DNA of 11,382 nucleotides from Desulfocicer vacuolatum DSM 3385 (GTDB taxonomy: Bacteria > Desulfobacterota > Desulfobacteria > Desulfobacterales > SURF-7). Where the stretch lies: assembly GCA_945870015.1 (NCBI GenBank), contig CAMBQS010000070.1, forward strand, positions 1 to 11,382, read 5' to 3'. The position numbers and the translations under genes were made by a program. How positions within the stretch are numbered: position 1 is the first letter of the stretch; the number at the start of each line of letters is the position of its first letter. Positions 4,571 through 11,086 of this stretch are shown here, in pieces. Under the pieces are notes generated by a model. That model was not told the DNA's origin and did no database searches. It saw nothing but the letters and a program-made list of their open reading frames with translations.

Positions 4571-6854
4571 TGAATATACAAAAAATGATTGTCAGTGGAT
4601 AAAGGAGTTGATGCTTTATCCCGGAAACCTGGAAGAACGTCTCAGTTTTTTTGAGGATACATCCCAGATCACCGTGCCGGATGATCCCATTGAAAAAGTG
4701 ATTTTTCAGGATCGGGCCAAAGAGGCGATACGGAAAATAGCCCAGAACAAAGGGCATATTCTGATGGTCGGCCGGCCCGGAACCGGAAAATCTATGCTGG
4801 CAAATATGTTCAATCAGGTATTGGATGATGCCCTTGGCGATTATTTACGTCCCAAAGACTCCATACTTGCTTATCCGGGGAAAGATAAAAATCACATCCG
4901 TTTTACCTATCAGAATCCTGAAAAGGCAGATCAATTGATACAAAACCTGCATCAGTCGATCAGTTCAGCCAGGGAAGGTGTCGCCCCATTCAGCCTGTCG
5001 GATCAGATCAAGCCGATTACAAAAGTGAGAAATTTATTATTGATAGCTTCCCTTTTGAGTATCATCGGAGGGTTGTTTTTTCCTGTTCTCTTTACTTTGA
5101 CCGGGCTGGCAGGTATCGGCGCCATTTTTATGTTTATTCAGGAAAACAACCATAAGGTTCAGGAAAAAATTCAAAGAGATGCCCAGCACGGGATGAAAAA
5201 TTCGGTTAAACACCTGGAGGATATGATACCGGAATTGGTGTATGATCCCCGAAAAGACAAGGATCTGATGGCAAGGGTTTCCGAGCCGGATGATCGCAAT
5301 ATGAAGGGCGGTTTCCGGCATGATCCATATCAGTCCGGCAATCTGCATACACCGGCACATAAACGGACATATCTGGGTGCGCATGCCAAGTCGCCGGTCA
5401 TTTATATTGACGAATTAAAAACACTCGTTAAGTCCGGCTACATGTCTGATCTTCTGGAGATTATGCAGAATAAAAGGTTTATTCTGGAAGGAGGGCGGAA
5501 TACCGGCAGCGGTGCAGCGGACAGGGCGGAAAACGAATTGCGGGCGGAAAACATCATTATCGCCTGCTGCAATCATGATACCCTGTCCTATCTGCAAAGC
5601 GAAGGTGATGGCGCTTTTTTAAGCCGGATCGAAGACCGGGGAGAGATTGTCCAGATGGAAAGCGCTGTCCCGGAAACCACTGAAAGCATCCGGCAGGTGG
5701 CACAGTATATCAAACAGGAAGTCATCAATCTGGGGGAAGATCTGAAGGATACATGGGGAGCGATCATTGAAAAAGAGGGATACGAGGGAGTCAGAACCAG
5801 AAGCGAGAAGATTTTTGGGCAGAACCTTCCAAAAGACTACCGGCTGGTTGAGAGGGAATTTTCCCGGCCGGCAGTTCTTGAGGTAATCAAGGAGCTGCGC
5901 TGCCGTGGAAATGACCGCAAGTTGAGCAGCATGCTCCGGCCCATGAATGGAATCATCAAAACAGCGGAGTTCGAAGCCATTCTGGAGAATTCGCCGCTGG
6001 TGCAGCCAAAACATGTGAGAAAGGCATTACAGGAACATCTGAGTCTTGAAGGCAGCATGACCAGGGAAATCCTGGAGCATAAAAAGAGTCTGAAACGGTA
6101 TATCAGCAGCATGACGGATTCCATTGGATATGTGGTGGGACTTGCCGTGATTCAGGCCAAATCCAGCGGAACCATGTATGGTCAGCCGCTGCCCATACGA
6201 TGTCAGATTACGGTGGGTGGATCGGATTCGGTTGTCTCACCTGGAAAAACAGGGGACATCGCAAAAGCCGCTGCCCAGAATGTCAGGGCGTCCATAAAGA
6301 AGGTGTTGAAAAAAATCAATGCCCCGGCAATCGGATATGAGATGCACATTGAGTATATTCAGGCTCACAGCGGTGTGGAAGGTGACTCTGCATCCGTAGC
6401 CATGGATGTCGGCTTGATATCCGATTATATCCGTAGACCCGTGAACCAACGAATCGGCATTACCGGTTCCTTGACCGGAGACATTGTATTGCCTGTCGGG
6501 GGAACAACGGAAAAGGTTCGATCGATCATGGATCTGGATCTGGGCATGATGGGCGCCTGTATTCCATGGCAGAATAAATATGATATTGAACCGTTGTTGC
6601 TGAATACGGATTCTGAGTATATCCAGGACGGGGAGGTACCGGGAATCCGTATATTCAGAAGTGAAAACAGGTGCGATCCCTTTGATATCTTTTTCTGTAA
6701 AACAAAGTATCATGCCTATGCAATTTTAATGGGGCTGAAAAAGCAGGAAATTGAGGATAGAATGGCGGAACGCAGCGCTCAGGATCTTAAATTTATACAA
6801 GGTCTTGCTAAGAAAAATTCTTCCTCTGACCGAAATGAAAATGCCTTTGCCTGA
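4563..6854 (+). CDS. lonB: Archaeal-type, membrane-anchored LonB ATP-dependent protease
   Basis: The protein has 763 residues. It is an AAA+ serine protease that unfolds and degrades proteins. The AAA+ module has Walker A GRPGTGKS (70-77) and Walker B VIYIDE (279-284). A sensor-1-like Asn lies near 337 (ACCNHD), an arginine-finger candidate is Arg355 (FLSRIEDRG), and a sensor-2-like LRPMNGIIKTA lies at 458-468. Between Walker A and B is a long insertion with two hydrophobic segments (about 157-192), the hallmark of archaeal LonB, which is tethered to the inner face of the cytoplasmic membrane. The protease domain (about 515-680) has the Ser-Lys dyad Ser609 (EGDSAS) and Lys651 (LPVGGTTEK). It lacks the N-terminal domain of E. 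coli LonA. A hydrophilic tail of about 80 residues follows the protease core. A longer start at 4518 is possible but lacks a ribosome binding site. It is the last gene of the 3197-6854 cluster, followed by a terminator. Confidence 0.92.
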   Translation: MHDEYTKNDCQWIKELMLYPGNLEERLSFFEDTSQITVPDDPIEKVIFQDRAKEAIRKIAQNKGHILMVGRPGTGKSMLANMFNQVLDDALGDYLRPKDSILAYPGKDKNHIRFTYQNPEKADQLIQNLHQSISSAREGVAPFSLSDQIKPITKVRNLLLIASLLSIIGGLFFPVLFTLTGLAGIGAIFMFIQENNHKVQEKIQRDAQHGMKNSVKHLEDMIPELVYDPRKDKDLMARVSEPDDRNMKGGFRHDPYQSGNLHTPAHKRTYLGAHAKSPVIYIDELKTLVKSGYMSDLLEIMQNKRFILEGGRNTGSGAADRAENELRAENIIIACCNHDTLSYLQSEGDGAFLSRIEDRGEIVQMESAVPETTESIRQVAQYIKQEVINLGEDLKDTWGAIIEKEGYEGVRTRSEKIFGQNLPKDYRLVEREFSRPAVLEVIKELRCRGNDRKLSSMLRPMNGIIKTAEFEAILENSPLVQPKHVRKALQEHLSLEGSMTREILEHKKSLKRYISSMTDSIGYVVGLAVIQAKSSGTMYGQPLPIRCQITVGGSDSVVSPGKTGDIAKAAAQNVRASIKKVLKKINAPAIGYEMHIEYIQAHSGVEGDSASVAMDVGLISDYIRRPVNQRIGITGSLTGDIVLPVGGTTEKVRSIMDLDLGMMGACIPWQNKYDIEPLLLNTDSEYIQDGEVPGIRIFRSENRCDPFDIFFCKTKYHAYAILMGLKKQEIEDRMAERSAQDLKFIQGLAKKNSSSDRNENAFA

Positions 6855-6867
6855 TGTATGTCTATTG

Positions 6868-6911
6868 ACAGAGAGGCCGTTGTAAACCGTTCTATCCGGC
6901 CTTTCTGTTTC
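6868..6911 (+). terminator. Hairpin terminator after LonB
   Basis: A 12-bp stem (6868-6879 with 6897-6908, one G-T wobble) surrounds a 17-nt loop and is followed by TTC TTA. It starts 13 nt after the LonB stop. The T run is short, so termination may be incomplete. Confidence 0.6.
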
Positions 6912-6956
6912 TTATGGACAATCCAACCTTTTTGTTCATCCATCTTTTCAAAAGAG

Positions 6957-6992
6957 TTTGCCGTCCGGTGGAAAGAATCACCGGTCGGCAAA
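6957..6992. other. Strong 36-nt dyad/hairpin in front of the response regulator gene
   Basis: Arms 6957-6970 and 6979-6992 pair over 14 positions with one T-T mismatch around an 8-nt loop (GAAAGAAT). It is followed by A-rich rather than T-rich sequence on the plus strand, so it is not a standard terminator for LonB. It ends 41 nt before ATG 7034. It could be an mRNA leader structure for the regulator or a large operator. Which of these applies cannot be decided from the sequence. Confidence 0.55.
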
Positions 6993-7033
6993 AAAATGTT
7001 TTAAAATGAGACAATTTGTATTATTATAACAAG

Positions 7034-8428
7034 ATGGAAAAATACAAAATATTTATTGTCGATGATCAGGAAAATGTCAGAAAATTGATTTCCTATTGGA
7101 TTGACAGGGATATTTATCAAATTCAGGAGTTTGAAGACGGGTATTCCTTTCTGAATGCATTAGAGGATCAACCGGATGCGGTGTGTCTGGATATCATGAT
7201 GCCTGGTATGGATGGGATTGAGGTACTGAAACAGGTACGGTTGAGAAAACCGGACCTGCCGGTGATCATGGTCACGGCAGCAGAGTCGCTGGATACGGCA
7301 GTTGAGGCCATGAAACAGGGGGCTTATGATTTTATCACCAAACCCATCGACCGCCACCGGCTTCGTGCTTCACTGAAAAAAGCAGTGGAAAAGCATTCGA
7401 TGACCCGGGAAATTACAATGCTTCGCAAGGCATTGGGCACCGCCTTCTCGTTTGACAATATCATTGGAAAAAGTGAAGCCATGAAAAGGGTTTTCAGCAA
7501 GATTGAGAACGTCCTGGAAACCAATATCAATGTATTTATCAATGGTGAAAGTGGTACGGGAAAGGAGATGGTTGCCAGAGCCATCCATTTTCAGGGGATT
7601 CGCAAAAAAGGGCCTTTTGAGGCGGTCAATTGCGGGGCGATTCCGGAAAATCTTCAGGAGAGTGAATTTTTTGGTCATGAGAAAGGCGCGTTCACAAGTG
7701 CCGTGACAAGCCGGATCGGGAAAATCGAAACAGCAGAGGGCGGAACGCTTTTCCTGGATGAGGTCGGAGAAATGTCTTCGTCATTACAGATTAAACTGCT
7801 TCGTTTTCTTCAGGATAAAACATTTGAGCGGGTTGGCGGGAGTCGTAAGATGACCGCAGATGTCCGTATTATATCCGCCACAAACAAAGATCTGGAAAAC
7901 GAAGTCAAGGCAGGCCGTTTTCGGGAGGATCTCTATTACCGGCTGGTTGTGTTTCCGATTCTTCTGCCGCCGTTGCGGGAACGGAAAGAAGATATTCCTT
8001 CCCTTGTCGGTCATTTTTTTGAAAAATACATTCGGGAAACCGGAAAAAAGATAACAGCCGTGGACAGTGATGTGATGGAAGCTCTTATCCGCTATCCATG
8101 GCCCGGCAATGTCAGAGAACTTGAAAATATCATATTTCGTTCCGTGGTATCCGCAGATACAAATAGGCTGATGATGGTGAATCTGCCGGATACGATTACC
8201 GGAAGATTCGTACCGAACAATCCGGAAGACAAGGAGATGCACAGGATGTCGCCTGTGAATACAGATGATATCATTTTCCCTGAAAAAATCATTCCCATGC
8301 CTGAACTTGAAAAAAAAGCCATGCAACATGCTCTTCGTATTGCACAGGGGAACCTTTCGCTTGCAGCAAAAGCGCTGGCGATCGGGCGCGCCACTTTTTA
8401 CCGGAAACTGGAGAAGTATAATCTGTAA
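7034..8428 (+). CDS. NtrC-family response regulator, sigma-54-dependent activator
   Basis: The protein has 464 residues in three domains. The receiver domain (1-120) has acidic Asp10/Asp11, phospho-acceptor Asp53 (CLDIMMPG), Thr81 and Lys103 (TKP). The AAA+ sigma-54 interaction domain (about 140-370) has Walker A GESGTGKE (171-178), GGTLFLDE (236-243) and FREDLYYRL. The Fis-type helix-turn-helix (about 424-464) ends with IGRATFYRKLEKYNL. The sigma-54 contact loop reads GAFTSA (218-223) where most of the family has GAFTGA. The protein is activated by phosphorylation from a histidine kinase, and none is encoded here, so it is an orphan in this window. ATG 7034 was chosen because the receiver begins directly after it. 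TTG 7016 would add six residues (MYYYNK). Neither start has a strong Shine-Dalgarno. Its position after LonB makes it the natural candidate activator of the 3124 promoter. Confidence 0.95.
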   Translation: MEKYKIFIVDDQENVRKLISYWIDRDIYQIQEFEDGYSFLNALEDQPDAVCLDIMMPGMDGIEVLKQVRLRKPDLPVIMVTAAESLDTAVEAMKQGAYDFITKPIDRHRLRASLKKAVEKHSMTREITMLRKALGTAFSFDNIIGKSEAMKRVFSKIENVLETNINVFINGESGTGKEMVARAIHFQGIRKKGPFEAVNCGAIPENLQESEFFGHEKGAFTSAVTSRIGKIETAEGGTLFLDEVGEMSSSLQIKLLRFLQDKTFERVGGSRKMTADVRIISATNKDLENEVKAGRFREDLYYRLVVFPILLPPLRERKEDIPSLVGHFFEKYIRETGKKITAVDSDVMEALIRYPWPGNVRELENIIFRSVVSADTNRLMMVNLPDTITGRFVPNNPEDKEMHRMSPVNTDDIIFPEKIIPMPELEKKAMQHALRIAQGNLSLAAKALAIGRATFYRKLEKYNL

Positions 8429-8443
8429 TGGCTTTTCGATATG

Positions 8444-8611
8444 TCATTCAGTTGCGGATTTCTGGATCGATTCCTTGAAACCTTTCATGATCTCCTCCGG
8501 GTCAATAACCTGTTTTTTCTGTTCATCATCCTTTGGAATATAAAATCTGGTTTTGTCTGACAGACTTCTGATGATCATTTCCCAGATCCGGTTACGGTGC
8601 ATCTGATTCAT
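8444..8611 (-). CDS. Small hypothetical protein, 55 residues
   Basis: This small gene has ATG at 8611 and an excellent ribosome binding site (AAGGAG, complement of 8618-8623, 6 nt before ATG). The product begins MNQMHRNRIWEMIIRSL and continues through a charged centre (KDDEQKKQVIDPEEIM) to a helical end. It has no signal peptide, no membrane segment and no cysteine. I recognise no family. It converges on the response regulator with 15 bp between the stops. An extended -10 promoter element about 90 nt upstream would serve it. The ribosome binding site, coding-like composition and promoter together make it likely to be real. Confidence 0.6.
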   Translation of the reverse strand: MNQMHRNRIWEMIIRSLSDKTRFYIPKDDEQKKQVIDPEEIMKGFKESIQKSATE

Positions 8612-8701
8612 GCATGGCTCCTTGTTTGAATTAGGAAGAAGAGAATCTTTTTTAACCTGTTGCTCTCAGCAATAGCCAGGATCATGCCATCTTGTATTCG
8701 T

Positions 8702-8710
8702 ACTATATCA
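8702..8710 (-). promoter_or_regulatory. Extended -10 promoter for the 55-residue gene
   Basis: On the minus strand the sequence is TGATATAGT, matching the extended -10 form TGnTATAAT with one mismatch. The -35 position is only T-rich, as is common for extended -10 promoters. The transcript would start about 85 nt before ATG 8611. Confidence 0.35.
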
Positions 8711-8842
8711 TACTGATTTGTTAATAAAAAATGTTTTGAAGGCTGGATCGAAACCGGATAGTACGGCAGTTTTTTCCTACCTGGATACCGAGGATAAAGA
8801 AAAATCTTGACTGTTGAGCTAATTTCAAAACGATGAAAAACC

Positions 8843-8954
8843 GTCACACCGGCGAAGGCCGGTGTCCAGAAAAGTACTGAAACCTGGATAGCGCTACGGT
8901 TGCGCCTGGCGGCTTGAAAAACTGCACTGCGTGTCCGGCCTTCGCCGGAATGAC
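8843..8954. repeat. REP/MITE-like element with inverted terminal hairpins
   Basis: The left end (8843-8869) begins GTCACACCGGCGAAGGCCGG. The right end (8931-8954), read on the minus strand, begins GTCATTCCGGCGAAGGCCGG. The two ends form a 22-nt inverted repeat with mismatches only at positions 5-6 and 21-22. Each arm is itself a hairpin: CACCGGC-GAAG-GCCGGTG on the left and CCGGC-GAAG-GCCGG on the right. The motif GTCATTCCGGCGAAGGCCGGA is of a kind often dispersed between genes in proteobacterial genomes. The centre (about 60 bp) has no reading frame. Likely a non-autonomous repeat, though its copy number cannot be seen from one window. Confidence 0.7.
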
Positions 8955-8996
8955 AACAACAAACTTTTTAAATTGGCTCTGTTTTTTATATATGAT

Positions 8997-9014
8997 TTCT
9001 GTTAATAGACAGAA
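8997..9014. promoter_or_regulatory. Possible TetR-family operator
   Basis: TTCTGT-N6-ACAGAA is a perfect 6-bp inverted repeat of 18 bp overall, ending 32 nt before the TetR start and next to TATATATGAT, which could be part of its promoter. Many TetR-family proteins repress themselves through such a site. This is inferred from position and symmetry. Confidence 0.35.
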
Positions 9015-9046
9015 TCTAAACATGAAGATCAACAGAGTTTTGGAAT

Positions 9047-9628
9047 ATGCCTAAACAAACCAGGCCACACGGCAAAGAGGAAGTTAAGAAAGCGATCATT
9101 CAAAGCGCAGCCACACTTTTTTCAGAAAAAGGAGTGGATGCGGTATCTCTCCGAATGATTGCCGACCATGCCGGTGTCAATCATGGTTTGATTCACAGAC
9201 ATTTTGGATCCAAGGAAATGCTTCGCAGGGAAACACAGGAAAAGCTATCCGCAGATGTCCGTTCAGAAATCGGTGAGCCGGATGATCTTGTGGAAATCCT
9301 GTTTCGTGCATTAAAAGTGATCCGCGAACATGACAAGTTCTGGCGTGTCATGGCCCGTACATTACTGGATGACAGGGATCATGGGGAGATTCAGCGGGAG
9401 TTCCCGTTTGTCAAAAAACTGGTGGAGCGGGTTGCCGGTGAACAGAAAGCAGACCGGATCACGACGGCTGTTGATGCAAATAGTATTGTTGCGTCTTTTC
9501 TGGCCTATGGTCTTGGGATGATGGTATTTAAAGGATATATTCTTCCTGCTGTGGATCTGGACAAGGATTCGCCGGATGATGTGATTGAAAAACTCAACCT
9601 TCAACTGCTGTCTCTTTTTGCAAAGTGA
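9047..9628 (+). CDS. TetR/AcrR-family transcriptional regulator
   Basis: The protein has 193 residues, normal for the family. The N-terminal DNA-binding domain has helix 1 AIIQSAATLFSEKGVDAVS (16-34), then the helix-turn-helix MIADHAGVNHGLIHRHFGSKEML (37-59). The C-terminal part (about 65-193) is the helical ligand-binding and dimerisation domain, which is not conserved enough to name a ligand. ATG 9047 is preceded by GGA only five bases upstream, so the ribosome binding site is weak. Its usual target would be an adjacent gene or itself. The nearest genes are the 55-residue gene (divergent) and the DUF362 protein (convergent, 20 bp between stops), so self-regulation is the simplest reading. 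Confidence 0.92.
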   Translation: MPKQTRPHGKEEVKKAIIQSAATLFSEKGVDAVSLRMIADHAGVNHGLIHRHFGSKEMLRRETQEKLSADVRSEIGEPDDLVEILFRALKVIREHDKFWRVMARTLLDDRDHGEIQREFPFVKKLVERVAGEQKADRITTAVDANSIVASFLAYGLGMMVFKGYILPAVDLDKDSPDDVIEKLNLQLLSLFAK

Positions 9629-9648
9629 TGCGGTGGAATGGGAACCTT

Positions 9649-11052
9649 CTAGATCCGTTTCTGTAATCCTCTCTTGAGAAAAAAAATAATATCCTGAAAA
9701 TATCTGAAGCTGAGCAATTTTACAATGGACGCAATGGCAAAATTTTTGACCAGCGGCAGAACTTCTTCCGCGTCCAGGATCGGCGCCGGTATGCCGAGCC
9801 TCCCCCGGATGGTCTGGGCCAGATCAACGGCTGTGGTAAAGCAGTTATCAATTTTGACAATTTTTTTTGCATTCACGACCGTTGCCCTGGAACAGCTTCC
9901 AATCATGAAAACCTCTTGTCCTTTTGCATCAATCCTTTCCTGAATTTCACCGACCACCATAACCACAGGTTTTGCATTTTTAAACGCTTCTGCTCCGGCA
10001 TATCGCTCCAGGAATCCAAAAAACATTTTTATTCCCATGATGCATCCGGTCAAGCATTTTTTCTGCTCCCGGCGATTGGTATATCCCCAGTAAAACCGGA
10101 TGGGGCATTCAAGCCTTGCCAGGTCTTTTTCGATATTCTGCCATTTGAAATATTCGTCATCATAGGGAAGAAGTCTTTCTGCTGCTTTGTCCAGATCTTC
10201 AATGGAATGCAGATCGCCGGTGATCCGTATATTGCTGATATCTGATGGCGTATATCCTCGTTCCACAGCCCGTTGCAGGTACGGGACATCTTTCAGGTTA
10301 TATCCTAACAGCCTGGCACCAACCAGATCCACAGCCAACGGGTTGGTTCCCATGATGATCAATCCGAGTTTCCGGGGGGTCGGAACCGCTTCATTGCCAA
10401 CACCCACATCAATGGCATCCATCATGATAAAATCCGGAGTGCCTACCTCAAGCAGATCGACAATTTTGTCATTCAGCAGGAAGTCGTGCCGGATGGCCCT
10501 CTCATCATCGGAACAGATTCCGATGTTGAGTTTTACCGCGCCGGTCATAGAGCTGACGCAATGACATTTCAGCTTGGGGAGATAGATTTTATAGTCTGCC
10601 CTTGCCATTTTCCGGGAGATTTTCAGGGTGTCATGGACTTTTCCGCCCACAAACACCCTGTCCCTTAACTGTTCATCAATACAGAATATCCGTACCGGAG
10701 CCTCTGTCTGTGGTTGAATGGCTTTGACAACATCATAATATCCTGCATTTTTAAATGCAAGGCGGGTCGGGTAACCAATGGCTGTTTTTTCTCCCAAGTC
10801 AATACGCCGGACTCCCTTTGTTCTGGACAGAGCCAGCAAAGACCCACCGATAACAGCCGTGTCTGTATAAGCTGTGGAGCCATATTTTCCGTCTTTTGTG
10901 GAAAACACCACATTGGGTTTTACGAAAATTTTTCCTCGTGGCTGGAAATTCAGTTCAGCCATGCCGTTTTGAAAAATTTCCATGATTCGGGCCTGGTCAT
11001 AAGTTTCACATCTTTTGACGATTACAGTGGGTCTTTCCGGTGCTGTTTCCAT
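9649..11052 (-). CDS. DUF362 domain-containing protein
   Basis: The protein has 467 residues. The DUF362 core spans about residues 40-260: KIFVKPNVVF (41-50), then LPKLKCHCVSSMTGAVKLNIG (158-178), which corresponds to the family's K-x-H...TG..KN.G segment. MDAIDVGVGN (201-210) and MGTNPLAVDLVGARLLGY (224-241) follow. A C-terminal domain of about 200 residues is added, with cysteines at KKCLTGC (332-337), GSCSRA (406-411) and DNC (422-424), and a hydrophobic, possibly membrane-associating tail (about 439-459). No CxxCxxC ferredoxin motif is present, unlike in some DUF362 proteins. The biochemical role is unknown. ATG 11052 has AGGAGA (complement of 11063-11068) 10 nt upstream. The upstream partial gene ends 34 bp away on the same strand, so the two are probably one operon. 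Confidence 0.85.
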   Translation of the reverse strand: METAPERPTVIVKRCETYDQARIMEIFQNGMAELNFQPRGKIFVKPNVVFSTKDGKYGSTAYTDTAVIGGSLLALSRTKGVRRIDLGEKTAIGYPTRLAFKNAGYYDVVKAIQPQTEAPVRIFCIDEQLRDRVFVGGKVHDTLKISRKMARADYKIYLPKLKCHCVSSMTGAVKLNIGICSDDERAIRHDFLLNDKIVDLLEVGTPDFIMMDAIDVGVGNEAVPTPRKLGLIIMGTNPLAVDLVGARLLGYNLKDVPYLQRAVERGYTPSDISNIRITGDLHSIEDLDKAAERLLPYDDEYFKWQNIEKDLARLECPIRFYWGYTNRREQKKCLTGCIMGIKMFFGFLERYAGAEAFKNAKPVVMVVGEIQERIDAKGQEVFMIGSCSRATVVNAKKIVKIDNCFTTAVDLAQTIRGRLGIPAPILDAEEVLPLVKNFAIASIVKLLSFRYFQDIIFFLKRGLQKRI

Positions 11053-11086
11053 TCCTGAATTATCTCCTGAAAGAGGATACCATTTC

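Larger units (their letters stand above)
8612..9046. other. Gene-free stretch between the 55-residue gene and the TetR gene
   Basis: These 435 bp are divergent intergenic DNA. From left to right they contain an extended -10 element on the minus strand (8702-8710), an AT-rich stretch, the inverted-repeat element at 8843-8954 and a possible TetR operator at 8997-9014. A 79-codon minus-strand reading frame (8608-8847) crosses it. It would have to start at a GTG inside the repeat element and lacks a ribosome binding site, so I do not count it as a gene. Confidence 0.6.

Noticed and set aside
6237..6713. Minus-strand 158-codon frame within LonB
   Set aside because: Antisense to the conserved protease domain, so a shadow.
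7006..7029. Seven-codon leader frame (MRQFVLL) before the regulator
   Set aside because: Too short, without a ribosome binding site or attenuator-like codon run. Chance is the simplest explanation.
7784..8329. Minus-strand 181-codon frame within the response regulator
   Set aside because: Antisense to the conserved AAA+ domain, so a shadow.
8608..8847. Minus-strand 79-codon frame upstream of the 55-residue gene
   Set aside because: It would start at GTG inside the repeat element without a ribosome binding site and cover a good extended -10 promoter.
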